This document shows positions 1 to 7,493 of a stretch of 30,247 nt of DNA, piece by piece (within the stretch, counting starts at the first letter, position 1; each line of letters opens with the position of its first letter). The notes below the pieces were generated by a model. The model worked only from the letters and a program-made list of their open reading frames with translations, did no database searches and was not told where the DNA came from. This stretch comes from a virus: positions 1-30,247 of IMG/VR virus record IMGVR_UViG_3300036822_000078; one strand, given 5' to 3'. Made by a program: the position numbers and the translations under genes.

Positions 1-1391
1 CCATCGACTGGCTCCGCGATCTTCAGCTTGGAGAATACCGCCTCGTACAAGTCTTCTTTTTTCTGCAAGGCCATGACCACGCGCCGGTCGAGCTCCGTCC
101 CGGCCAGGTCGATGTAAAGCACATTCTCGCCGCGCTGCCCGCGCCGGTGGATCCGGTCCTCGACCTGGGTGCGCGTATCGAGTGAATAGCTGTTCTCGAA
201 AAAGATCATCGTTGAGCAATGGTCGCGCGCGTCCTCGCCGCCCAGGAGCGTGTGGCCATACTTGGTCGATTCGCATTGTCCCAGGAGTAGGCGGCACCTC
301 GGATCGCCGTTGAACCGGGCCTTCTCCGCCTCCGTCTCCTCGGGCTTCATCTGGCCCTTGATGTACGCCGGGAAATGCGCATGAAGCGCGCTCGAGAGAA
401 TCTCGAATGAATAGCGATGCCGGTAGATAACAATCGCCTTGCCTTCGATCGTCTCCAGCGTCTCGATCAGCGCCGCCAGCCGCGGGTTCTTCCCAGGCTC
501 GACGAGAGCGCGCGGGATTCCCTCTTCGTTGAGGATGAAGCCGCACTGAATCTGGCTGAGCTTTTCGTATTTGGAGACGGCGACGTTGACTGTGACGATC
601 TCCTCGCTTGCCAGTTCGAGCAGAAATTCATCGCGCATCTGCTTGTATTGCGCCGCCTGCTCGCCCGACATTTCGTAATAGCGAATGGCGAAATCTTTCC
701 GCGGGAGAGCGGGGAGCCAGTCGGCTTTAAGCGCCTGAAATACCGCAGGAGCCATGATCTTCGCCAAGACCCCGGCGTTTTTTACCCCTATGACTTGCTT
801 GTTTTCCCAGCCGCCCATCACGCAAAACGTATTGCGAAAGGCCCAGAACTTCTGCCCTTCGAATAAGCCAATAGCGCGCAATTGCGGATAGAGGTCGTGC
901 GGCCCCTGGGTCTGCGGCCGGCCGGTCAGGAGACGGACGAGCTTCGCCTCTTTCGCCAAGGTCAGCGCCGCCTTGGTTTGCAGGGAATCGTGGGTCTTGA
1001 TCTGGATCGATTCGTCGAGGACCAGCATCGTCGGCTTGACCCGCATCCAGGCGATGACCTTGAGGAGCACGGCGGACGAGCGGATCGCCTCGTAATTGAG
1101 AATCAGGACGGGCGGGCGGTCGTAGCGCTTCGTCAGCCATGGTCCGTTCTTTTGGGAGCCCGAGACATAGACATGCGCGTCGAAGTTGAATCCGTGTTTC
1201 TCGATCTCGTCGGCCCAGCCCTTCTTGAAGCTGTTCGGCGCGATCACGACGAGGCGCGTTACGCTCTTGTTGAGCCCGAACTCCTCGAGCGCGAGCAGCG
1301 TCTTGCCGAGCCCCATCTCGAGGAAATAGCCGACGCCGCGTTTGCCGGCGCCGAACTTCAGCGCTTCGACCTGGACCGGATCGAGTTTCAC
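1..1391 (-). CDS. SNF2-family DEAD/DEAH helicase, C-terminus cut by window edge
   Basis: Superfamily 2 ATPase of the SNF2 type, common in phage replication modules, where it is thought to remodel or unwind DNA. The Walker A motif EMGLGKT is at residues 25-31, the DEAD-box equivalent LDESI near residue 126, a LLTGRP motif III follows, and the helicase C-terminal arginine-finger motif EDRIHRRGQ lies near residue 410. The GTG start at 1391 overlaps the TGA of the upstream gene as GTGA; an in-frame TAA sits at 1412-1410, so the start cannot be much earlier. The frame is still open at base 1, ending ...KIAEPVD, so little is probably missing. Identity of the family is seen directly in the motifs; the precise role is inferred. 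Confidence 0.9.
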   Translation of the reverse strand, partial: MKLDPVQVEALKFGAGKRGVGYFLEMGLGKTLLALEEFGLNKSVTRLVVIAPNSFKKGWADEIEKHGFNFDAHVYVSGSQKNGPWLTKRYDRPPVLILNYEAIRSSAVLLKVIAWMRVKPTMLVLDESIQIKTHDSLQTKAALTLAKEAKLVRLLTGRPQTQGPHDLYPQLRAIGLFEGQKFWAFRNTFCVMGGWENKQVIGVKNAGVLAKIMAPAVFQALKADWLPALPRKDFAIRYYEMSGEQAAQYKQMRDEFLLELASEEIVTVNVAVSKYEKLSQIQCGFILNEEGIPRALVEPGKNPRLAALIETLETIEGKAIVIYRHRYSFEILSSALHAHFPAYIKGQMKPEETEAEKARFNGDPRCRLLLGQCESTKYGHTLLGGEDARDHCSTMIFFENSYSLDTRTQVEDRIHRRGQRGENVLYIDLAGTELDRRVVMALQKKEDLYEAVFSKLKIAEPVD

Positions 1392-1762
1392 TTTACCAGC
1401 CGCCAGGTTTTATCGGGAAGCTTCTCGAGCACGCCTAGCCTCTTGAGCGCGTCGAGGCGTGAGCTCACCGAGTTCGCGGTGTAACCGCCCTTCTTGACCG
1501 CGGGTTCGAAATCGACGGCGTGCAGCGCTTTTCCGTTCTCGAGCATCTCGACGATAATCCGGTTGATGCCGGCCTTGAGATTTGGGCCAGGGTTGGCCCG
1601 CGGCTGGCGATGCTTTGTCGGCGTATGCGGAATTCTCGCCACCTCGGCCCGCGGCGGCGTAAGCTCCTCGACCGAGAGATTCCCAATTGGCAGCATCTTG
1701 GCGATCATGCTGAACAGGGTCTCGCCGTCGATGTCGAATCCGACGCGGAACTTGACACTCAT
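1388..1762 (-). CDS. Small protein with C-terminal winged-helix-like region
   Basis: A 124-residue protein whose function I do not recognise. The C-terminal half (from about residue 64) has the pattern of a winged helix: helices around IIVEMLENGKAL and SVSSRLDALKRLG followed by a strand ending KTWRLVK. The frame extends further upstream, but the ATG at 1762 overlaps the TGA of the preceding gene (ATGA) and the upstream extension is a shadow of that gene, so 1762 is chosen. It lies directly before the SNF2 helicase with a GTGA overlap, so the two are probably translated together. A DNA-binding accessory of the helicase is possible but unproven. Confidence 0.7.
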   Translation of the reverse strand: MSVKFRVGFDIDGETLFSMIAKMLPIGNLSVEELTPPRAEVARIPHTPTKHRQPRANPGPNLKAGINRIIVEMLENGKALHAVDFEPAVKKGGYTANSVSSRLDALKRLGVLEKLPDKTWRLVK

Positions 1763-2088
1763 CGCGCTCTCCGAATCTTCGCCATCCGGACGACATGGCC
1801 TACAGACGGGCCAGGGACGCTCACTGGCGGCCTTTCCGCGATCTTGGCCTCCTGGTATGGGACGAAGCCGAGCTTGTAGCCCAGCGCCCGCGCCACCGCG
1901 TTCAGCGTGGCGGCTTGCGGCCGGCGCGTCTTGCCATTGAACCAGGCGTACAGCGTCGGCGCAGTGACGCCGCTCTCCTCCTCGATCTGCTTGTACGAGA
2001 CGCCGCTCTCTTCGACGACGGTGCGGATCTCGTCGATGATCGGGTCTTTGTCGACGAACGAATAGCTCTTGTAGGTGAACCCCGGCAT
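1759..2088 (-). CDS. Helix-turn-helix (XRE/Cro-like) DNA-binding protein
   Basis: 109 residues. The segment from about residue 16 to 70 matches an XRE/Cro HTH: VSYKQIEEESGV as the first helices, APTLYAWFNGKTRRP as recognition helix plus following turn, and TLNAVARALGYKLGF as the last helix. Proteins of this type act as phage repressors or activators binding operator DNA as dimers. The start ATG at 2088 comes 3 bases after the stop of the upstream gene, and the stop overlaps the next gene by ATGA. Its position inside the helicase/nuclease operon rather than at the divergent control region makes it an uncertain candidate for the main repressor. Confidence 0.8.
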   Translation of the reverse strand: MPGFTYKSYSFVDKDPIIDEIRTVVEESGVSYKQIEEESGVTAPTLYAWFNGKTRRPQAATLNAVARALGYKLGFVPYQEAKIAERPPVSVPGPSVGHVVRMAKIRRAR

Positions 2089-2091
2089 GGC

Positions 2092-2415
2092 TTAGCCCTC
2101 GCCGTTTCTTGGCAGCGTCTGGACCATGCGATGAATCTCGCGCTCGAGGTCGCGCGGCGGGGGCTTGAGCTCGCGGCGCGCAAGGACGTCGAGCCTCGCC
2201 TGGCAAAACCCGACGATGTCCTCCCAATGCTTGCGGTGCTCGGACTCGCCGTAAACGATGCGGGCGATGCGGCTCACGATCTGGTCGAGTGTTTCACGTG
2301 AAACAGGATCGAGCCGGTCCTCGCCGGCGGCGAAATGAATCCGCTCCTTCAAGCCGGTCGCCAAGGTCGCGGCGAGCGCGAAATCGCCGTGCGTCGTTAC
2401 TTTGTCGTCTGCCAT
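2092..2415 (-). CDS. Hypothetical phage protein (107 aa)
   Basis: Not recognised. It is a mostly helical, charged soluble protein without signal peptide, membrane segment or metal-binding motif. The ATG at 2415 lies inside the last codons of the VRR-NUC-like gene, giving a 19-base overlap in another frame, which supports translational coupling. The predicted end PRNGEG is followed closely by the HTH gene. Placement between a nuclease and a regulator suggests a role in early DNA metabolism, but this is context only. Confidence 0.65.
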   Translation of the reverse strand: MADDKVTTHGDFALAATLATGLKERIHFAAGEDRLDPVSRETLDQIVSRIARIVYGESEHRKHWEDIVGFCQARLDVLARRELKPPPRDLEREIHRMVQTLPRNGEG

Positions 2416-2807
2416 CTAACTCCCCAATTCTCTCGGAAATGAAGCCACTCCTTCAACGTTTCAGCGTGATTCTTGAATCCGCCGCCGGGAGGAAAGGAAT
2501 TGGCTTTGTTTGCGACCTTGGCCCACTCGTGGACGAACATCGCTTTGGTTTTCGGATCCCAGCCGATGAGCGCGCAAAGTCCGCCGGCGGCTTCGTAGCG
2601 CCGGCCCTCTTCGTATTGCCGAAGCGTCGGGCCGAACGACTGATGCGGAACCAGCTTGCCCTCCGCCATCAGGTGCGGATGACCGGGAAACTTGATCGTC
2701 AGGTCGAGCAGCCCGATCGCGTAACGATCCTCGAGCCGGCGGGCGTAAGCGCCGAGCTTGCGGCACTCGGACGCGAGCTCCGTCTTGAGCTTGCTCTCGA
2801 GATTCAT
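2397..2807 (-). CDS. VRR-NUC-like PD-(D/E)xK nuclease
   Basis: 136 residues starting at the ATG at 2807, which overlaps the preceding stop as ATGA; the longer open frame upstream is a shadow. The core pattern fits the VRR-NUC family of small restriction-like nucleases: an N-terminal helix LESKLKTELA, then a catalytic Asp in GLLDLTIKFPG (about residues 32-42), then the AEGK signature (48-51) followed by a helix TLRQYEEGRRYEAAGG and a strand GLCALIGW. Such phage nucleases usually sit beside a SNF2 helicase, as here, and may process branched or recombining DNA. Family assignment is by motif; substrate is inferred from family knowledge. Confidence 0.75.
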   Translation of the reverse strand: MNLESKLKTELASECRKLGAYARRLEDRYAIGLLDLTIKFPGHPHLMAEGKLVPHQSFGPTLRQYEEGRRYEAAGGLCALIGWDPKTKAMFVHEWAKVANKANSFPPGGGFKNHAETLKEWLHFRENWGVRWQTTK

Positions 2808-3004
2808 TCGCCTTCGTCCTCGTCCTGATAATAGGCGAGGACTTCCTTGCGGAGTGCGTAGGCGTCGATCGCGCCGATCAGGAATTGAGCCTCGGGCAAG
2901 GCCTGGCGCCAAAGGTCTTCCGGCAAGAGCGTGCCGTTCGGATCCGCGAGGAGGTGCATCTTGCGCGCGGCGATCGCGCGAGCCAGGAACTCCTCGAGGC
3001 TCAT
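2804..3004 (-). CDS. Hypothetical protein (66 aa)
   Basis: Short acidic protein, not recognised, ending in DEDEGE. ATG at 3004 overlaps the previous stop by ATGA, and its own stop overlaps the nuclease start in the same way, so it is a tightly coupled member of the operon. No transmembrane or metal-binding features are visible. Confidence 0.65.
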   Translation of the reverse strand: MSLEEFLARAIAARKMHLLADPNGTLLPEDLWRQALPEAQFLIGAIDAYALRKEVLAYYQDEDEGE

Positions 3005-3597
3005 GGCTTCAGGAACATTTCGAGCGTGGTCTTCAGCGCCTGTGTCGCTTGCAGGACGTGCATCTTAATCAGCGCCGGCTGATCGTCCTTGCCCACCTCG
3101 CAGAGCTCACGCGCCGCCTCAGCATGCTCCACCACGAGGTCGAGCGCATCGCTCATCTGGTCGCGCTTGGCCGGCTTCATCGCCTCGCGAAGGTCCGGAC
3201 GCCCGTGCTCCTCGATCGCTTGGATGACGACCTGGCACTCGGATTCGATCACTGCGGGATGATCGCCGCGCGCCTTGGGATACTCAGCCATCGGCTCAGC
3301 GCCGCCGGCGAAGAAAGCCTCCGCGAGATATTTGCGCAAAGCCTCAGTCGGAATCGGCTTCGTCGTCGGGCGTAGCGTGCGCGCGTGCGGATCAGAGAGC
3401 CGGTGAAGACAATAGCTCGCGAGGTCTGTCTTGAACTCCTCTGGTAGATTACCGCCGCCTGGATGCGTTAGCGGCGCATAATAGGCCGCATCGTGCGCTG
3501 CGACCGCATAGCCATACTCGAGCTTCTGGAAGGCGATCGTCGGGGCTTGGCGCACCAGGTCGAGGAAGGCCTCGTCATCGATCTTTGCGATGATCAT
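3001..3597 (-). CDS. Hypothetical protein (198 aa)
   Basis: Not recognised. Predominantly helical and charged, with a Tyr/Ala-rich stretch (EYGYAVAAHDAAYYAPL near residues 27-43) and a C-terminal half of long helices. No signal peptide or membrane segment. The ATG at 3597 lies 23 bases inside the upstream 60-residue gene, and the stop overlaps the next gene as ATGA. Context is early DNA metabolism. Confidence 0.65.
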   Translation of the reverse strand: MIIAKIDDEAFLDLVRQAPTIAFQKLEYGYAVAAHDAAYYAPLTHPGGGNLPEEFKTDLASYCLHRLSDPHARTLRPTTKPIPTEALRKYLAEAFFAGGAEPMAEYPKARGDHPAVIESECQVVIQAIEEHGRPDLREAMKPAKRDQMSDALDLVVEHAEAARELCEVGKDDQPALIKMHVLQATQALKTTLEMFLKP

Positions 3598-3757
3598 CGA
3601 TTCTCTTCAGCATGCTTGGGTAAAATCGGTGATAGAGCGCTAGCTTCCGCTTGGCTGCTTTCCGGATCATCGGCTCCCCGCGATCGTCGTTGGCGAGCGC
3701 AATCAGCTTCTCGAGCCGCACTCGCGTAGGCCGATCGGGGGGTTCCGGCGTCGTCAC
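3575..3757 (-). CDS. Hypothetical small basic protein (60 aa)
   Basis: The frame is open to 3796, but the GTG at 3757 overlaps the TGA of the HNH gene as GTGA and has a GGAG sequence about 8 bases upstream, so that start is preferred. The protein is basic, with RKAAKRKLALYHRFYP in the centre, and has no recognised domain. The basic helix could bind nucleic acid; this is only suggested by composition. Confidence 0.6.
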   Translation of the reverse strand: MTTPEPPDRPTRVRLEKLIALANDDRGEPMIRKAAKRKLALYHRFYPSMLKRIDDHRKDR

Positions 3758-4068
3758 GTTGTGTGCTCCGCAACGTGACAAAGATGGCATAGCCACTTAA
3801 CTTCTAATGGCTTTGCGTAATCAGCATGATGCGCTTCAATTCGTTTCTGCTTACCGCATCGCTGACACTTTTTTGGTTTTACAATTTTGCCGTCGCGAAC
3901 AGCATTGCCAAGAGTGACGTGAGCCTTACGCTTCTCAGGATTGCGTTTGATCCAAGCGTATTTGATCCAATTGACAATCGCTGGATGAGCGACCTGATAG
4001 GCCGCTCGAGCAGCAACGCGATGAGGCAGAGCGTTCCGCATACGCTCATATTCCTTATGATATACCAT
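3754..4068 (-). CDS. HNH-type zinc-binding endonuclease-like protein
   Basis: 104 residues. The C-terminal third has the pattern CQRCGK ... EAHHADYAKPLEV.WLC..CH...H: two CxxC-type pairs and a His-His-x-Asp core, as in small phage HNH proteins that act as homing or nicking endonucleases. The N-terminal two thirds is basic, with a DNA-binding character. The gene is clearly lower in GC than its neighbours: at 3781-3900 I count 52 G/C in 120 bases, against about 60 percent nearby, which fits a mobile free-standing HNH gene. Its start codon is inside a 10-base-pair hairpin shared with the end of the SSB-like gene. Catalytic activity is not proven by sequence alone. Confidence 0.7.
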   Translation of the reverse strand: MVYHKEYERMRNALPHRVAARAAYQVAHPAIVNWIKYAWIKRNPEKRKAHVTLGNAVRDGKIVKPKKCQRCGKQKRIEAHHADYAKPLEVKWLCHLCHVAEHTT

Positions 4069-4087
4069 CTTCAGAACGGTATATCAT
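4057..4087 (-). promoter_or_regulatory. Inverted repeat spanning an end/start junction
   Basis: Arms ATGATATACC (4057-4066) and GGTATATCAT (4078-4087) are perfectly complementary, with an 11-base loop. On the minus-strand transcript the hairpin joins the last codons of the SSB-like gene to the first codons of the HNH gene; part of the HNH ATG (4068-4066) is in the stem. It may couple HNH translation to ribosomes finishing the upstream gene. Structure seen in sequence; function inferred. Confidence 0.6.
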
Positions 4088-5006
4088 CGTCGACGACGCC
4101 CGCTTTGCCTTGCGGCTCAGCCGGCGGGGCTTCCCAATGAGGCGTCGACGCGGCGCGCGGCGGCGCTTCGTCTTCTTCGCTCTCGTCGGCGGTGGCGAAG
4201 GCGACGTCCTTCCATTGCTGGAACAACGGCTCGGTGATGGTGCTGAGCGCCTCGTCGCAATAGCCGTCGCCGCGGTAGATGTAGCCGAAGTAGCTCTCGC
4301 CAGACGGTCCCGGCTTGCGCTGAGCGCAGATCCGGTAGCGCTGATTGAAAGCAGACACAGGCTTAGCGTCGACCATGGCGAACAGCTTCTTCGCCTCCTG
4401 CACGCCGCCGCGGGAATTGAGCGTGAGCGCCAGCGTGTTGTACTCGGGCAGGAACCAGAGCACTTCGAAGGTCAGTGTCGCCGCCGGCGTCGATTTCGGA
4501 TCGTCGGGACGCGAGGAGCCAAACAGGTCGAGGCCGCTCTCGCGCACCGTGCGCGCGGTCTTCCAAGTGTAGGTCTTCGGGTTCATCGGGAAGCGGACAT
4601 GGAAGACGCCATCGGGCGGATCCCAGTGAACAAAGTCGCGAGCGCGGGCGAGAATCCCGCCGTCCTGGCCAGGCACGCCGCGCGGCGTCCACAGGACATA
4701 GCTCTGGCGCCGCATGATCGGCACGCCAATGATTTCGGGGCCGAGCGAAGTGGTCAGCGTCGTATGCCAGAATTCGCCGGGGCGAGCCTCGCCGGGATAG
4801 TCGGCGCATTCGGGGTTGGTCGCCTGGAGAAGCTTGATGCGCGGCAGCATGCGCTGGCGTGGATCGATCTCGCCCCAGTTTTCCACCTTCGCTTTCCCTT
4901 GCAGATGAGCCGGCAGAGCGAACTTGCTCATCGCCGGCGTGATCTCTTGAGCCATGACCATCTTGCCTTCCTTGAGGATATAGCGGGGCTTGGTTGAGGT
5001 GTTCAT
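4071..5006 (-). CDS. Probable ssDNA-binding protein with SSB-type acidic tail
   Basis: 311 residues from the ATG at 5006, which overlaps the upstream stop as ATGA; the much longer open frame upstream is a shadow. The protein ends in VVDDDIPF, nearly identical to the conserved C-terminal tip by which bacterial SSB docks repair and replication proteins. This tip follows a Pro/Ala/Glu-rich linker (about residues 272-303), the same architecture as SSB: folded domain, flexible linker, acidic tip. The folded part (residues 35-265) has many strands and aromatic residues but I cannot assign it to a fold by eye. Working name is from the tail and from its place in the replication arm; direct DNA binding is inferred. 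Confidence 0.65.
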   Translation of the reverse strand: MNTSTKPRYILKEGKMVMAQEITPAMSKFALPAHLQGKAKVENWGEIDPRQRMLPRIKLLQATNPECADYPGEARPGEFWHTTLTTSLGPEIIGVPIMRRQSYVLWTPRGVPGQDGGILARARDFVHWDPPDGVFHVRFPMNPKTYTWKTARTVRESGLDLFGSSRPDDPKSTPAATLTFEVLWFLPEYNTLALTLNSRGGVQEAKKLFAMVDAKPVSAFNQRYRICAQRKPGPSGESYFGYIYRGDGYCDEALSTITEPLFQQWKDVAFATADESEEDEAPPRAASTPHWEAPPAEPQGKAGVVDDDIPF

Positions 5007-5497
5007 TTGGAACGCCTCAATGACACGCTGCGCGCGATCGAGGTCTTGAAGATATCGTCGGGCGGCTCGCGCCCCTTCTCTTCGGTTTCCTCGCGCGCCC
5101 AAGCGCCCAGCGTCGGGGCCGGCACGGTTTCGATGATCATGCCGCCCTGACCCGCGCCGCGCAGATAGGCGAATCCCTGCTCCTTGTTGAGCATCGAGCA
5201 CGACCAACGGCGCGTCAGGCCGACGAGGCCGTAGCCGGTGACGCGAATGTTTTCGATGCCGGCGCGATCGAACGAGCCGGGGATGATGTCGTAGGAGAGC
5301 GCCTGCTCCATTTTCGAGAAGCTCGCGACGGAATCGCGTAACGCATCGGCTTGCTCGCGCAAGTCGGCGTAGGTGCGAACCAGTGTGGCGGGATCGTCGG
5401 TGGAGATCGCCTCGCGGCCCTCGGCGTCGAGCAATGTGCGAGCGAGAGTGAGAGCGGATAGCGCGGCTTCGCACGCCGCGGCAGTGTCAGGTTTCAT
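5003..5497 (-). CDS. Hypothetical protein (164 aa), first gene of the SSB-like operon
   Basis: Not recognised. The N-terminal half is helical (AACEAALSALTLARTLLDAEG and a second helix with heptad spacing to about residue 68), and the C-terminal half is mixed strand with a WSCSMLNKEQGFAYLRG region. ATG at 5497 lies about 50 bases downstream of the -10 of a strong minus-strand promoter. The stop overlaps the SSB-like gene by ATGA, so it probably works with it. Confidence 0.65.
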   Translation of the reverse strand: MKPDTAAACEAALSALTLARTLLDAEGREAISTDDPATLVRTYADLREQADALRDSVASFSKMEQALSYDIIPGSFDRAGIENIRVTGYGLVGLTRRWSCSMLNKEQGFAYLRGAGQGGMIIETVPAPTLGAWAREETEEKGREPPDDIFKTSIARSVSLRRSK

Positions 5498-5546
5498 CGT
5501 TAGCCTCTTTGCTTTGCGAATTCCGTTCTTGGAACCGCTAAAGAGG

Positions 5547-5575
5547 CAGATACGAGTGAAACCCTATTTTGTCAA
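5547..5575 (-). promoter_or_regulatory. Sigma-70-type promoter for the SSB-like operon
   Basis: Minus strand: -35 TTGACA at 5575-5570, 17-base spacer, -10 TATCTG at 5552-5547. The -35 is a perfect consensus and the spacer ideal, the -10 weaker. The spacer contains CACTCGTAT, which resembles the CTCGATAA element in three other promoters of this arm. It lies in the only noncoding gap between 5498 and 5586. Confidence 0.6.
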
Positions 5576-5586
5576 CCCTGAAACTG

Positions 5587-6423
5587 TTAAGCGAAGCCGC
5601 TGTGCGCCGCAGCAAGCTGAATGGCGCGTTGGCGACGAATGTCTGCGGGCATGACCGGCGGCAGCGGCACTTTCCCGGTGAGGCCTTTCGTTCCGGCTTT
5701 GGAGAGCACGCCGCCGCTGACCGGCTGAGCGCTCGGGGGATTCATGTCGCTCGGCATCCCGAACATGCGCGAAAGATCGAGCGCCGTGCCCTGGCGCGTG
5801 CCGGGGTTCCAGCCAGTAGCTGAAAGGTTCTGCCGGTCGATTCCGCCAAAGGCTGGGCTGTAAGCGGTCGCAGGCGTTGGCGTCACGGGCCTGGCTGGCT
5901 GCACAGCCGCGGGAGCCGCGGGATAAGCGGTCGCGGGCGTCGGCGTAACTGGACGGCTGGGCGGCAAGGGAGCCGCTGGCGCAGCCGTCGGCACAGGCGG
6001 CGTCGGCCACATAGGGAAACGCATCGTCGAAGGATGAGCCGGCTGTTGGAAGGGAGGAGCCGCAGGCGGTGCGGCGTTGGGAGGAAGCGCCGTCGGGATG
6101 GTGGCAGCGCTTTGAATCGGCGCTTGAGGGCCGAGCGTCGGCGGCGCGTTGCTGCTTCTGGCGTTGCCGGCATTCAACTGAGCCTGCGCGTCTGCGATCG
6201 CTCGCGCTCGAGGATCGGTTATCGGCGGCGTAGGCGGATTGGAGCCAATCGGCGCAGGATTGCCGAACGGATACAGGTTCGGGTTCGACAGGCTCGGATG
6301 CAAGACTGAGGCGTTGGCTGAGCCAACCGGATTCACGTAGCCCAAGAGTCTCTGAAAGAGATTCGGATCGACGGGCTGCTGACTGGCGTTCGGATCGTCG
6401 TCGCCGGGAGCATAGACCGCCAT
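5587..6423 (-). CDS. Pro/Ala-rich low-complexity protein (278 aa)
   Basis: Not recognised. About half the protein (residues 55-200) is Pro/Ala/Thr-rich and unlikely to fold; it holds two copies of the decapeptide PVTPTPATAY about 25 residues apart. A LFQRLLGYVNPVG stretch near the N-terminus and a GGIDRQNLSATGWNPGTRQG segment near residue 200 are the only parts that look structured. ATG at 6423 directly follows the TAA of the upstream gene. Long disordered proteins of this kind are often virion-associated, but it is in the minus-strand arm away from the head genes, so that is speculative. Confidence 0.65.
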   Translation of the reverse strand: MAVYAPGDDDPNASQQPVDPNLFQRLLGYVNPVGSANASVLHPSLSNPNLYPFGNPAPIGSNPPTPPITDPRARAIADAQAQLNAGNARSSNAPPTLGPQAPIQSAATIPTALPPNAAPPAAPPFQQPAHPSTMRFPMWPTPPVPTAAPAAPLPPSRPVTPTPATAYPAAPAAVQPARPVTPTPATAYSPAFGGIDRQNLSATGWNPGTRQGTALDLSRMFGMPSDMNPPSAQPVSGGVLSKAGTKGLTGKVPLPPVMPADIRRQRAIQLAAAHSGFA

Positions 6424-6927
6424 TTAAGCCGCCCTGTGGTCCTCGAGGCGGCCCTGCGCGCCCTCGACCCTCGGATGCCCCTCCTTCTGTTCGCGCGTGC
6501 GCTCGTCGTGCTCCTCCAGCCACGCCTTGATGCCTTTTGCCTCCATGTCGGCCGAACGCCGGCGTTGCTCCTCCGCGATCGTGTCGGGATCGCGCTCGCC
6601 GTCCTCGATCGGTTCGCCCTTGACGCCAATCGTCGGCCTTTGGCGGTCGCGCTCCTCGTCGCCATGCTTGGTAATCTGTCCGCCCATGACGGCGGGCAGC
6701 TTCTCATCAGGATGCAAATCCTTGCCGTGCTTGTTGCCGGCCGCATCCTTGTGGTCCCGATCGTCGGGCGGCGGCTGCTGTGGCGGCGGCGGCTGCTGCT
6801 GCACACCAGGATGCGGCTGCTGGTGAGGAGGTTGCTGTACGCCGGGATGCGGCTGCTGCTGCGGAGGTTGCTGCTGCGGGGGCGGAGGCGTCGAAGGTCT
6901 GGGCGCCGGCTTCGGGGGCTGAGCCAT
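6424..6927 (-). CDS. Pro/Gln-rich N-terminus with charged C-terminus (167 aa)
   Basis: Not recognised. The frame extends to a GTG at 6957, but the ATG at 6927 has an AGAGG SD six bases upstream and is preferred. Residues 1-55 are an almost pure Pro/Gln tract containing two PHPGVQQ repeats; the rest is highly charged, with Asp/Glu/Arg/Lys dominating and a probable helix near ADMEAKGIKAWLEEHDERTREQ. Like its downstream neighbour it looks largely disordered. The stop is immediately next to the start of the Pro/Ala-rich gene, so they are probably co-expressed and may act together. Confidence 0.65.
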   Translation of the reverse strand: MAQPPKPAPRPSTPPPPQQQPPQQQPHPGVQQPPHQQPHPGVQQQPPPPQQPPPDDRDHKDAAGNKHGKDLHPDEKLPAVMGGQITKHGDEERDRQRPTIGVKGEPIEDGERDPDTIAEEQRRRSADMEAKGIKAWLEEHDERTREQKEGHPRVEGAQGRLEDHRAA

Positions 6928-6988
6928 GGGATCCTCTTGGATGAAACGGCCCGCCACGGGAGCGGCGAGCCGCCTTTACTTGGACGCG

Positions 6989-7303
6989 CTAACGTCGGTC
7001 TGCCGGGGGAGCATCCATTAAGTCGCGCAAGAGCGCAATGGCGCGGAGCTCGTCCGGACCCGTCTCTCCCCAAACGATATCCGCTAAGGACGGGATAGGA
7101 ATCTCGATCCGTTCCTGATTCGGTCTTGCCGGGGGTAGAACGTGTGAAATAGGCCGAGCAGGCGCGAGGGCGACATAACATCGTTGCCGCCAAGGATAGT
7201 GCCAATGTCTGAAAATGTGACATTTGGCGGTCGCGGGACTCGCTGCCAGAACGACCGAAAGCACTGTAGCGAGCCGGCTCAATACGGTAGCGAACCGGTT
7301 CAT
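6989..7303 (-). CDS. Secreted small protein with Sec signal peptide (104 aa)
   Basis: The N-terminus is a typical Sec signal peptide: MNRFATVLSRL with positive charge, a hydrophobic core LATVLSVVLAA, and a cleavage site after SPATA (about residue 26). The mature part starts KCHIFRHWHYPWRQRC, with two cysteines that could form a disulfide and many His/Trp/Arg residues, followed by a Pro-rich segment and a helical tail. The start overlaps the upstream stop as ATGA. It would act in the periplasm or envelope; a role in lysis, superinfection exclusion or host modification is possible but nothing identifies one. Confidence 0.65.
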   Translation of the reverse strand: MNRFATVLSRLATVLSVVLAASPATAKCHIFRHWHYPWRQRCYVALAPARPISHVLPPARPNQERIEIPIPSLADIVWGETGPDELRAIALLRDLMDAPPADRR

Positions 7304-7491
7304 ACCGGATGCTTATGTCGCTGCGCCTTGCTCATCGCGCCACGCTTTGCGCCGAGCTTGGTCGCGGTATTATGGCCTTTCTTGAGCTCGCCGGCTTTCT
7401 GCAGGGTCTTCGTCGCGATTGCAAAGGCGCTCGAGGTCGAGTGCCCTTTCGCTTTGATGCGCTTAACCGCGGCGTCCAAAATACGCGGCAT
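7300..7491 (-). CDS. Small basic phage protein (63 aa)
   Basis: Begins MPRILDAAVKRIKAKG and continues with AFAIATKTLQKAGELKKG, a pattern I have met as a short uncharacterised protein in many phages. Two amphipathic helices are followed by a basic tail ending AQRHKHPV. No function is known to me. It is 2 bases downstream of the previous gene and overlaps the next one by ATGA. Confidence 0.65.
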   Translation of the reverse strand: MPRILDAAVKRIKAKGHSTSSAFAIATKTLQKAGELKKGHNTATKLGAKRGAMSKAQRHKHPV

Positions 7492-7493
7492 AG

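Noticed and set aside
4110-4997. 295-codon open frame on the plus strand
   Set aside because: Antisense to the SSB-like gene, which has the tail motif and ATGA coupling; the plus frame has no recognisable features.
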